From the NCBI GenBank assembly GCA_017654935.2, contig CM065690.1, positions 38,710,793 through 38,774,792 on the forward strand: a stretch of 64,000 nucleotides of DNA, written 5' to 3'. This document shows positions 12,701-26,200 of the stretch, in pieces; positions within the stretch are counted from its first letter, which is position 1, and each line of letters begins with the position of its first letter. Position numbers and translations under genes: made by a program. The notes below the pieces were generated by a model. It did no database searches, had not been told where the DNA came from, and worked only from the letters and a program-made list of their open reading frames with translations. Origin of the DNA: Phymorhynchus buccinoides (Eukaryota > Mollusca > Gastropoda > Neogastropoda > Raphitomidae).

Positions 12701-15700
12701 ACTAATCAACTCCCCCCCCAACAAAATAAAATAAAATAAGGACTGGAGGGACAAAGGACTGTCGTCTTAACTGTAGCAGTCAGGTAGAGATCCCTTGCCG
12801 TCCCCTCAAGCACCACATGGCACAGAGAGAAGTGAGGGAGTGAACTAAGGACTGAATGATTCAAGCTAAAATATCAAATGCTGAACAATAACATTCAGCA
12901 TCACTTTTTCCATTCATATTCTTACCACGCATTTAAAAGCAATTAATCATTTTACAGAGTTCTTATCAGTTACTTTATTAAAAGCCATCAGTTATCTTAT
13001 AGAGTTCTAACCACTTACTCACAAACAATAGAGCGTATCACACAATTCTGACTACCAACCAAAAAAACATCAAACCATTATCACACTCCAAATTCCCAGT
13101 GTGTCTTTTGTATAAATAGTTCCCCCACCTTCTGTGTAGAAACGTCCTCTATCACTCTGCCTTTTCCTCTTCTTATCACCTACCATCTTTCTGACTTATT
13201 GGCCCATTCTCCTGCCCAATAAAAAAAATATCTTCCAAATAATTTTCTCATTTAAGCTCCTCCAAAATCAGAATGTCAGCTGTATGCAGCGGGAAGACCA
13301 CTGAATAGTGAAAACCAAACACATATGTACCTCACCCATTATGGCCATATGGCCTGGGAACGCAGAAGAAGAAGAATACTGCAACCATTTATCACCTACC
13401 TGGGTCTGGGTACTGCCAAACACCAACTCATTCAGGTAACGGAGACACATCTGAATCCAAGGCAGATAATCACCCACAGAGAGGTTCTCCATCTCTCCCT
13501 CCACATCCGTTTCTTCCATCAGAAGTCTTTTCATGACAGCTACATGCGGATGCCGGAAGCTTTTCAGCTGTTTGATCCTGAGCTTTTTGCACAGGCGTGT
13601 TACCATAGATTGAGGTGTGAACTTCTCGTCTGTGTTGTGAAGAGTGAGGTACCGTGTCACTTCGGGGTTAAGATTGCTCGACAAAGAATGCACCAGAAGG
13701 GAAAAAGCACTGGATTTGTGCAAGGTGTGGAGAATGTCGATGAGAACCAGAGAAAGGTAGTGGTGCACTGCAAAGACAAAAAACAACAAAAAAGAGTTAA
13801 TTTAAATGCACAACCAATCAGAAAGGTGCATAATTATGAACTAGGTTTAAATACTTTGATCACTTGCTTGCAAAACACTTTGAAGATGACTGCTTGCAAG
13901 ACACTTTGAAGATGACTGCTTGCAAGACACTTTGAAGATGATTGCTTGCAAGACACTTTGAAGATGACTGCTTGCAAGACACTTTGAAGATGACTGCTTG
14001 CAAGACACTTTGAAGATGTAAGCAATCATATATCTTTCATGATTTTAGCATTCATTAATGTGTAATGCATCAATGCTGTGATATGCCATTTTGTTGTTGT
14101 TAAAGACCCACCAGGTCACGTGACAAAATCATGGGTTGTACCTCTTATAGCTGGTAAAAAATCTTGTTTTGACCAGGTTTGATTCCTATACAAATGTCCC
14201 CAAATTGAAAACAAAACATTGTTTTAAAGAGCAGCCTCAATTTGAAGTTGGGGACATTTGTATGTGGGTCACAGCTACCCAGAAAAAAACAAGGGACTTA
14301 ATCGTGGTGCGTCAGTGTGTCTTTAACAGTCATAATCCACCATCATACAATAGCTTTCTTCAATTGATCCATTAATCACACACAAAGTAATAGAGGTATC
14401 TTAAAAAAAATACTTATATAATCTTATAGAGAATGTCAATCATCTAAGAAGCAAAAATATTTTTTGTGCATGTTTTATTTTCCCCAAAATAATGTGCTGT
14501 GATGAAATCTTAAATCTATTTCATGAGATGAAAAGTGTCTGTAAACAGAAATTACAAGAATTTAAAATTAAAAAAAATAAATAAAGTTTCAAACCTTTTT
14601 CATCTTTATGGAATTCTCCTTCAAGGGCAAGCATAACAAGGGGAGAAAACTCCTGTCTGAAAAAGACAAAGCAGGCAAAAAATGAGCACCCATGAAATGA
14701 TGAATACCTGTCTACAGCTTAGCATTTTCTGGAAGCAGTAACACCAAGCATTGGAATAAATAGCTAACAAAATGTTTATATAATCTTTTCATTGCATTTC
14801 TTTACGAAATTACTGGTATCACTGTTTTTAGTCAATCATCAGCAGAAGTTTATATTTGCATTATATTTTCGTAGTATTATGTTGTCCCTTTAAATAAAAC
14901 TATTATTGTATCTTTTAAACAAAGATAACTGTTTCAATCTATAAAGCTAAAAAAAAAAGAGCCCTATGTAGTCAAAGCTGCTGATGACAGTGAAACAAAC
15001 CCATAAATTTCCTTAACTCATTCGCATCGCAATGATTTTGAATTAATAAAAAAACCTCACAAATCACTCCAGCCATACACACAAACAAAACAGACATAAA
15101 CAAAAAGAGAAATGAAAGAAGATTACAGGTTTTTACTTCAGGTTTAGACATATGGAAGTGGTAGATCAGACTTTTTTATATATAGACTTTATATGGAAAA
15201 ACTCTCTACAGCCATTGGTCCCCCCCCCCCCCAAACCACTGCAAAGTCAAAGAGGCAAAAATGTGCTCTAAGGGAGCGAAGCGAGCTTAGAAGTGACCAA
15301 AGTGTGGTGTTCACACAGATTTACTTCCCTTGAAGCAAATTCATCAAACTGACAGCCTTGTATTAATTCCGCACATATATGGGTGGAACGACTTGAATTC
15401 ATGAGTTAAAAAAGGGGGCTAATGTTAAGATCAGCTCCCTCCGCTGTTCCAGGGTGAAGTTGGCCAATCAGCTCCCTCCAATTTACCTTTTCCGTTAAGC
15501 TGATTGGCCAACTTCACCCTGGAACAGCGGAGGGAGCTGATCTTAACATTTGCCAAAAAGGGTAACTCAGATGTGCACATAAACCTCTCACTTTATACAG
15601 AGACAAGCAGACAAAGCCCGCATCCCACCTGAGAGTCGCCCCATCAGGCTGCACGGAATGAGGGGCCTGGTCCATGAGGTCCATCAGGCGGTCAAGGGCA

Positions 15701-18700
15701 GGGTAGGGGTTGGACATGTAACGACTCAGCAGGCCCACAAACCAGGTCAGCACGGGTTCCGGGGCCAGCTCAGTGCGCTGCAAGTGACGCAGCCACACGG
15801 CCAACTCTCCCTGCTGACCCTCAAACAGACCGCTACTGGACAGCAGCTGACCAAAACACAATGAAAATGTTGTGGTTTAAACCCTTTCAGCGCCAATGTC
15901 GCATTTAAGCATCACAATGGTTTAACACCCATGTCACTAAAAGGCATCAAATCAGGGCCTGTTATCCAAACACCCTATTTTCTTAATTTTAGAAAGTAAG
16001 GATAGGCCTGTTATATATATCACAGAGGAATTAGCAATATTGCAGATATGTTTTTCTTCTGTACCGAGTTAAGTTTAATGGTATTTTGTGTCTGAAAAAT
16101 CGCTGGCGGTGAAAGGGTTAAAAAAACCCAAGCCACTAAGAACATTACACTTATCATTTTAACTGAGAGGGAAACTGAGAGGAGCACAACTCTCAGAGCG
16201 CAATGGAAGGTTTGATGAACGTTACTGACAAAAAGCACAAAGCACTACTATAATGGAAGTTTTATCAAACATAATAGTGAAGAAGAAAAAATCAAAGCAT
16301 AGTGGAAGCCTTAATAAGCATGACAGTAACAAAACTACAAAGTTCAATGCAAGATTTCCTCAACTTAATGATTATAATGACAAAAAGCTCAAAAAATTAA
16401 TAAAATAGAGACGAAAAGCACAAAGAAAATAATTATACAATTTACGATTAAAAAATCATTCATTTCAAGAAATGATTGGAGAAAAAAGATAAAGACTAAA
16501 ATATTACACTGCATTGAATCAGAAGCTCTAGGGGGATGCTTGAAATAAATTTAGCCATCAGAAACGTTTAATGAAGTTTCCAAGGAATGAGACAAATAAC
16601 AATGGCATCGTGGAGGATCGCTAAGACCATATTAAACTGCCACCTCACCCCATCCCCACCCCATCAAATTCCCCAGCACTAAAACCTCACCTGTTCCCCC
16701 ATGGGGATACCGGGAGGTCTTTTGCATAAATAGTTCCCCCACCTTCTGGAAGTTCTGTGCTAGTAGCTTCCTCTAATCTGTCACTATTTGATTCTGCCTT
16801 TTCCATTTGCTTACTGTCTTTCTGCCTTACCGGTCCATTCTCCTGCCTTTTTTCAAGAAACACTTTCAAAAAGATTTTGTCCAGCTGAAGTCGGACTTGC
16901 TGGGCCTAACTATTTCTTAGTAAGGCGCATAACGGAAGCATGACGCATATGCGCTCCTAATTGACAGGAAACTGTCTGAGCGATCGAAGAAGAAGAAGAA
17001 GAAAAAGAAACCTCACCTGGACAATGAGCAGGTGTGGTGACTGTGTGTCAGCACCGTCCTCACTGTGAGCCTGCATGAGGCACAGCAGCTGGTGCATCAG
17101 ACTGAGCTTCACGTCACCCTTGGTACCCCCCTGTCACAACACAATATACAACTGGTGCATCAGACTAAGCTTCACGTCACCCTTGGTGCCCCCCTGTCAC
17201 AACACAACACAATATACAACTGGTGCATCAGACTGAGCTTCATGTCACCCTTGGTGCCCCCCTGTCACAACACAACACAATATACAACTGGTGCATCAGA
17301 CTGAGCTTCATGTCACCCTTGGTGCCCCCCTGTCACAACACAACACAATATACAACTGGTGCATCAGACTGAGCTTCATGTCACCCTTGGTGCCCCCCTG
17401 TCACAACACAACACAATATACAACTGGTGCATCAGACTGAGCTTCACGTCACCCTTGGTGCCCCCCTGTCACAACACAACACAATATACAACTGGTGCAT
17501 CAGACTGAGCTTCATGTCACCCTTGGTGCCCCCCTGTCACAACACAACACAATATACAACTGGTGCATCAGACTGAGCTTCATGTCACCCTTGGTGCCCC
17601 CCTGTCACAACACAACACAATATACAACTGGTGCATCAGACTGAGCTTCATGTCACCCTTGGTGCCTCCCTGTTACAACACAACACAATATACAACTGGT
17701 GCATCAGACTGAGCTTCATGTCACCCTTGGTGCCCCCCTGTTACAACACAACATAAAACACTAGTATCAAGTGCCAGAATGTTTCATATCATTTGGAGCC
17801 TATCCCCATTCCCCTTCTGTCCACATACACCAGTTAACATCTAGACTGCCAGAGAAAATTAAACAAAAATCATTGGGCAAAATCATGCCATGAAAAAGAC
17901 AACTGATAGAGCCAATCTGGCAAAATGGTCTGGGGATATTAATCTCTTGACTGTGTTAGAGCAAAAGCCAACATATCAGGGTTATTCCTCTTCATCTGAT
18001 CACATCATCAGGTCAGTACATGTTATGTTGGTGGCAGTCAAGTGCTTCGGCTGTTGGGATGATCCCTGGAGTCTTTAAGCCAGGATACGACAACAACAGC
18101 ATGTGAGGAAACTGTCTGAACGATCAACAAAGAAAGCAAAGGAAACCCACCTTGGCAAACAGGCTGCATTTCCTAGCATCGCACCGGGACAGGGCCTGCA
18201 GCAGACACAGAGAGGGCAGACTGGACGCCACACCCTCAGGGGGCAGGTCAGCGGGGTGGTCAGACCTCAGCACCTCGGACACCAGTCCCACCAGGATGGC
18301 CAAAGCGTCCGCTGCACCACCCCCACCCCCGGTCAGCTGCTCTGGCGCCGCGCTGTACATCCGCAAAACACCCACCAGGTGTTGGAACCGAGAAATGCTA
18401 GCCACTGCAACATTTCAGAACAGCAACAAAAAAAGTCTTACCGTATTTTTTGGACTATAAGGCGATACTTTTTTCCTAGACTGAGACCCCTGCGCCTTAT
18501 AAGAAATAGTATGGACAAGTTGTTTTTAAGACGTTCAAATACTAACAAAAGAAAATGTTTCTTCTCTAACAGGATTGTTCAACATTGAAATAACTTACCA
18601 ACTAACATCAAACAGGCACCTAATATTAACACTTTTAAAAATCTTCTGGACCAAGATCCTAATATGATAAGAGCTTTCAATTTTTTTGATGATTAAAAAT

Positions 18701-21700
18701 GAAAGTCCATTCCAAAAGAAAAATTAAGACTAGTTTAGCTTAGGTTTGCGCAATCATTGTGAAACTTAATCAAATTAAACAATCAAGAAAGGGCGTAAAA
18801 GGGACGAGAGGCCCACTTCTAGCCCTATTACACTACTACTACTATAATGTGACTGATGAAATAGTAAGAAAATATAGTAACAAAATCTGAAATTTGGGTA
18901 AAATTTGGGGAGTGCACCTTATAGTCCGAAAAATATGGTAACTTTTTTATATGACTGTGATTGTGTACAATATGTTTTGCTGTGACGTTTGAAATAAGAA
19001 ACTGCCATGATTTCAGTGTGAAGATGCAGGATGTGGTGCAAAAATTTATAGAAGTTAAAAATTAGAAGACTGAATCTAGTCAATTTAAATGTGGTCGTGG
19101 TTAAGATACCATGGCGTTGGAATCGAGAAATAAGAGAGGCACTATGCAAATTTAGGAATAAACAACATTGTAGGATATAATTCTTGTGAAACAGAGTTGG
19201 TCACAATACACATACCAATACTGGAAACAAGACACTATAAAACATCAGAAGGAAAAACCCACCAACATCTTCTTGGTACATATATAATTCTTGTATAATG
19301 GAGACATGAACCCTCCCTCTCCTGTCCCCCTACATTCTCTCCGCCCACCTCATCGGAAATTCAAGCTTCAAAAAAAGAAAGATCACACTACTGATCAACA
19401 ACTGTCCCACCCACCCTACAAACATACAACTAGAAAGCATTAATTTTAAACTGATCTTCATGCCCCCCCCAACACCACCAGCAGGCTTCAGCCTTGCCAT
19501 CAAGGCATCATCACCAACTTCAAGCACTATTTCAGGTCCCTAGTGCTGCAAAAATGCATTCTGGCCTTTGAATCACGAGCAGACGACACATAACACGAAA
19601 GTGACATTTTCCCATTCTATCTTCTACTTCTAGACGCGCTGAAAACAATCCGAGCTGCGTAAGGGATGGTGAGCGAAACCACCATCGCAAATTGTTTCAG
19701 GCACGCCGGTTTCAAAGAAGATTCGAATTCTCTTTCAGAGACAGAAACAGACAGCCAAACCAACGACCTTGATGCAGACTTGTCATCTGCTCTCAAGTCT
19801 GCATTTGACAGTTTCAGAAACGCTTGGCTTGTCGGAAGTTGCCCAGCCTACTGTGAATGAATACATCACGATAGATGGAAATCTGCAAACAACAACAGAA
19901 ATGACAGTGGCCGATATTGCGAGTTTCCTACGCGCTGATGACATTGACAATGATGATGACGAAGAGGAAAAAGAAAAAGAAGAAGAAGAAGAAATCAAAC
20001 CGCCATCGATCGAGAACGCTCGCGCTGCCTTAAAAACACTTCAGCACTTCGTCATGACTCACCCGGAAAGCCAGCAGCAAAATTTAACACAAAATTCAGA
20101 TTTTGTTACTCAATTTTCTTGCTGTGTTATCAGTCATATTATAAGACGCAGGAGTCTAAGTCTGGGGAAAAAGTATCGACTTATAGTCTGTAAAATACGG
20201 TACTTCACTGTATAATTCTTGAATAGTGGAGACATGAATGTCATATCAGAGTGTGATAGATCGAATTTATCAGTGTTTTCTAGAGAGGTACATGGACGAC
20301 CAGATGAACATCCAACTACTGGAGCAGCAGGTGGCAGCGATTGATCTATATTTGCTCAGTGACAACTCTACAGAGAACCGGTGGGCAGCATTGGAGCAAC
20401 TGAAGTTAGACTTCAGCCTCGGGCTTCTCATGGGGACAGATTTTGGTTCGGACATAGGCGTGGACACTCCAAGCACCTGGTTGGTCAGGTACACCAAAGA
20501 TCTTCCTCCACAGATGATTCCAGATGATATCGACTTGGACCAGATCTTCTTGTCCATCGCTTACGATGGAGGCTTCTCTGACACAAGACCGTCAGATCTT
20601 CCTCCACAGATGATATCGACTTGGACCAGATCTTCTTGTCCATCGCTTACGATGGAGGCTTCTCTGACACAAGACCGTCAGATCTTCCTCCACAGATGAT
20701 ATCGACTTGGACCAGATCTTCTTGTCCATCGCTTACGATGGAGGCTTCTCTGACACAAGACCGTCAGATCTTCCTCCACAGATGATTCCAGATGATATCG
20801 ACTTGGACCAGATCTTTTTGTCCATCGCTTACGATGGAGGCTTCTCTGACACAAGACCGTCAGATCTTCCTCCAAAGATGATTCCAGATGATATCGACTT
20901 GGACCAGATCTTTTTGTTCATCGCTTACGATGGAGGTTTCTCTGACACAAGACCGTCAGTGGCGGTCGCTGCTGTTGTGATGTTTCTGCTGGGAGAGGAG
21001 GCAGCGGAGAATCATGTATGTGACCTCTATGACTCCCTCTACAGGCTGCACGCTCTCTTGGGCCAAGAATGACTTGACCATTGACAACACTGTGGATAGA
21101 GTACCATTTTCCAAATTGGATTCATGGCAGCAAATATGAAACCCTCTACCAGCTTCGTGTTCTCTTGGGCCAAGAGTGACTTGATCATTGACAACACCGT
21201 GGATAGAATACCACTTTCCAAATTGGATTCATGGCAGCAGTTATGAAACCCTCTACCAGCTTCGTGTTCTCTTGGGCCAAGAATGACTTGATCATTGACA
21301 ACACCGTGGATAGAATACCACTTTCCAAATTGGATTTGGAGCAGCAACTAAGATTTCATATTTTTCTTAGTCTTAGATATCTTTTAGAATATTTAATGTT
21401 ACTCTGGCCCAACGATGGCCTGTGATATACTTTGATGAATTGATGGGAAATATTTTGATGTTTTTAATGTGTTTGTGTGTGAGAGGGGGGGGGGGGGCAA
21501 TAGCCAGTATTACTTTCATGATCCAATGAGACAGGCTTATTTTGTATGATGTGTGCAGCTTACATTTGTGTGTGCGTGCACGCGCCCGTGTGTATGTATG
21601 TGCGTGCTTCCAAACATGGATGTGAGAGGGAATATTAATTCCTCATTATTTTCACAACTGTCATCTCTCTCTCTCTCCTTCTCTCTCGCCGTCTCTCTTT

Positions 21701-21897
21701 CTAAACAAAAAAAAGGGAAATAACTCGCTTTGTGGCGATGTTCATTTTCTATGCAATGAAAGAAAGAGAATTATTCCAACTGTCAAAAAGGTCTCAGTTG
21801 TTAAAAACAAAATGCATGCTTTAATTTGTTTCTTTTTAAAAAAACATGTTTTCATGAATATGCTATGTTCGCGCATATATTGCAAACATGAGAATGC

Positions 21898-21931
<34 letters not shown>

Positions 21932-23198
21932 GGGAGATATATTTAAATTGTTTTGGCCTCCTTGCAGATAGGTCGGTGGCCTTTGCAATTAAATTTTTTT
22001 TTCAAATTGTTCTCTCTTGAGTCTTTCTCTCGGCTGTTTTTCTCCCAGATCTCTCCCTTTCTGTCTTTGCCTTCCTTCTGCTTCCGCTTTTCTTGTTGCT
22101 GTTGATCGGATTCATGTGTGATGTGTGTGCGTATGTGTGAAAGAGATTATGTGAATACATTTTATTTTAATTTGTTTACATTATCTATAATATATTGCGC
22201 TAAGAATTCGACGAGGGACACCTACAAACTCAAGTACCGCGTAAATGTCGGACTTTTGCTCGCGATGCAGGTGAAGATACACACTTCATCTATTTATTCC
22301 GCTATGTCAGATTAAAAAATTTGCTTTGGAAAGTTGATTTTGAAGGCAAAATATATGAAATTTCATCAAAAATTTGGGTCGTCTGTTTCGCCCGAAAATT
22401 TCCGAAGATACCTTGGAAAACACGAAGTTTGCCAAAGTTATTCAAGTTGGCTATACAGAGACCGTCAACTTTACTGCAATCTGTAAACTTAATCATCTTT
22501 TTTTCTCTCCGTGGTAATGGTTATTTGAATGAATGAAAAAACACCACTTTGACTATCAAAGGCAATATCATAATGCAGATTGCTAAAATCCGTCGTAAAA
22601 CTGGTGAATTAAACTGTCTAATTTTGAGTTGACGATCTGTTTGAAGCCAGGTGTTCGGGCACCTAGGAATGGGCGTTGAGTCTGTTTTATGCTGTTGAAC
22701 ATGAAGCTACCTTCGGAAAACACGAAGATTGCCGAAGTTATTCAGGTCACATTTCAAGTTTGCTATATTCAATAATGTACATCTAGCCAGTTCTTCTTCT
22801 TCTTCTTCTTCGGACAGGTTCCTATCAATTATGAACGCAGATGCTTCATGCTGCTGTGCGGAGCACGGGTTTATCTAGTATCTATTTATTACTTGTCAGT
22901 TTTAAACCTGTGAGTACGGTGAAAACGAGTATATCTTAATTTGCTTTTCTGAACGCGGTTCTTCTAATGTATGCGCGTATGTGCATGCATGTGTGTGTAT
23001 GTGTGTGTTAGTCTACTTTTGAATGTTTGTGAAACTTGTATGCACCTACTATGTATACTTTACATTTGCGTTCATTGTTGAATGTGAAATTTGTTTATGC
23101 AAATTGAAAATTGATCTTTTTTTTTATTTTTATGTAATCTGATTGCAAATTGTTATTTCATGATGTATATGTATTTTATCTATATTTAGCTAAATATG

Positions 23199-23237
<39 letters not shown>

Positions 23238-26200
23238 CAATGTGTGTGGGAGTGGGGGTGGGGGGGGGGGGCAGTATGTCTGTGGATGTATATAAGGGGT
23301 TGTTAGTACAATGAAAGAGTATCATGTATACATGTGTCTTGCTAAGAGTAAACATTTGAAATGATTTCTTAAAAATTGATATTCAAAGATCAACATGCAT
23401 CAAATACATGGTCCAAAGTATTATTTCAGGCAAAAAAATGTAAATAATGAAAATATCAACTTATTAATTTTCAATACTGAAATTTCCTAGCTTTACATTC
23501 ATATTCAGAAACCAGTTCACAACCACTCACAAATCATTAGCATCATGAAACTGCTTGTGTATAGATTAAAACCATAACCCAATTCACAACCACTCACAAA
23601 TCATTAACATCATGAAACTGCTTGTGTATAGATTAAAACCATAACCTAGTTCACAACCACCCCCAAATCATTAACATCATGAAACTGCTTGTGAATAGAT
23701 TAAAACCATAACCCAATTCACAGCCACTCACAAATCATTAACTCACTCTATGCTGGCCGAATGTTTCCCTTCACAACCGCTCAACACTAGCCGGGTTTAC
23801 ATTCATTACATCCAAATTATTTTTAACAGAATGCTTAACGGTACAGTTTTGAAAATTTGTGGCATTATTTATAATAATAAAAGTTAACGTCTGTTAAAGT
23901 TCCAAAGTAAAAATTTTCATTACTGGCCAATTAATGTTTAAAAAAAAATTAATGACAAAGAAGACAAAGAGGGGGGTAGTGTCTCGCTTTCATTCATTGC
24001 TGTTCTTTAATTAAATAGGCTAGAAGTCATTTCATCGGTTGAAAACTATTAACCCTCTTGCATTTATTCCGCCCCAAACCGCCCAGCCGGAAGTTGCCTC
24101 TGTGTATTCAAGCCGCCCGTAGCTTGCCCCCACTCTGAGACCCCCTCTGATGGCATTTTGCATCATGCACCAAGTTCTGGTTTGTTATGCACACACTATG
24201 AAGAGGCTTATCACTTGAAATGATGTGATAGTAACCGTATATGGCACTCTGTGCGCTTCAGAAGACAGATGTTCCCGAAAATGTATGAAGGAATCTGAAC
24301 ACTAGAAGAAGTTTTGTCAGAAACAAAGGCGAACGCAAGAGGGTTAAGGGACTGTAGAGGAATACTTTTATACCACTTTGAACTGCGCATGACTGTTGAC
24401 CTATGAACTATGAATTTTTTAAGTTCACCTGCGATATCCCGTTAGCTTAGTAACAAAGCGTTGTGCGCATGTCCTGCGATCTCGTCGCAGGTTAGCACGG
24501 AAAGAGTTAATATCATGAAACTGCTTGTGTATAGATTAAAACCATAACCCAATTCACAACCACTCACAAATCATTAACATCATGAAACTACTTGTGTATA
24601 GATTAAAACCATAACCCAATTCACAACCACCCCCAAATCATTAACATCATGAAACTACTTGTGTATAGATTAAAACCATAACCCAATTCACAACCACTCA
24701 CAAATCATTATTATCATGAAACTGCTTGTGTATAGATTAAAACCATAACCCAATTCACAACCACTCACAAATCATTAACATCATGAAACTGCTTGTGCAT
24801 AGATTAAAACAGGTTAAAAAAAAATCCAATTTTTGTGCAAGCATTCTGTGATTCATATACTACATCAGTACATGTAGTTAACCCCTTGACTGACAGAGAA
24901 AATTAAATTAAAAAAATAATTGGGCAAATCATGCCATAAAAAAAGACAACTGATACAGAGCCAATCTGGCAAAATGGTCTGGGGATATAACTCTCTTGAC
25001 TGTGTTAGAGCAAAAACCAGCATATCAGGGTTATTCCTCTTCATCTGATGACATCATCAGTGATGTCATCAGAACAGTATGCAATACGTTGGTGGCAGCC
25101 AAGGGGATAAAATGAAGAGGGAAAAAAAAGTTACTGTATTTTATTGACTATAAGGCAATACTTTTTTCCTAGACCGAGACTCCTGTGCCTTATAATGTGA
25201 CTGATAATAATTATAGTAAGAAACTATATTAACAAAATCTGAGTTTTGTGTAAAATTTGGGGGGTGCACCTTATAAGGTGCGCCTTGTAGTCCGTAAAAT
25301 ACGGTACCAAGCAAAAAATGAAGGGTAATCAAAGAATGTATTAAGAGTTACAAAAGCAGACCTGTTTACCCTTAAAATGAACCTGGAATTTGCCACAGAA
25401 AAACCTGGAATTTGAGAGAAAAAAACAGAATTCACATCGGTACATGACTCGCGATAAAACACTGATTTAAAAGGTATGCCGCCATGCGAAATTTTGAAGT
25501 CCACATTGCAGTGCTTGCTCATCTCCCAAACGTGAACTTGTTATTCTTGGCACTTTCAAATACTTTTGAGAAAACTTCTGCTTCACTTTTGGCCGTTTCA
25601 CCCTATCACTGCTGTCATTTGTAGAAGATTTCTGCCTGCGGTTGACTTGCCTGACTCAGAACTCCAAGGTTTGGCGCAAAACTACAATCTCTGCCAACAA
25701 GAAATACTATCATTGGTTGAGGAGGGTCCACGGACCAATGAAAAATCGCGTCTCAGAACTCCAAGGTTTCGGTCAAGCTTTGCGTCTTTTCATACAAACG
25801 GAAACAAATAATAGACGTTTTTTCGAAATCCCGGGATTTTCAGCGTTCACCCGGAATTTATTATTTTACCCAGAATTTTTGCAAATTTCCGGTATAATTC
25901 CGGCAAAACTGGGAGGGTAAAGAGGTCTGCAAAAGCACCCCATCTTACCAGCATGGAGGTGGTCTTGTTTAGATTCTGCAGCGACAGGACCATCAAACCC
26001 CTCCACCGAAGACAGCTTGTTCACCAGGTTCAGCAGCACCTGGCTGTTGGGAAGAGCCTGACAAAACAAGGTGTGCAAGACAAGCATCATACACACTGCA
26101 CAAAACAAGGTTCAAACTGAGACTGAAACAAAAGCTACCAAAATAGAGTACTGACGAGTCTGTGCGTTGGCTGGGTCAGTGCGTACCCCCCCTTGAAATC

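Larger units (their letters stand above)
23508..24812. repeat. About 65-bp minisatellite split by a TTAA element
   Basis: The unit (ATTCACAACCACTCACAAAT CATTAACATCATGAAACTGC …) repeats about four times in 23508-23741 and about five times in 24507-24812. The interruption is an inserted element at 23742-24506. Confidence 0.9.

Noticed and set aside
13325..13909. 194-codon plus-strand frame
   Set aside because: It is the antisense of URB1 exon 17 extended into flanking sequence. The minus-strand reading has family similarity and splice sites.
17088..17757. Could the 68-bp array be a CRISPR-like array?
   Set aside because: Units are contiguous and uniform with no variable spacers, and the genome is eukaryotic. 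It is a tandem duplication of an exon border.
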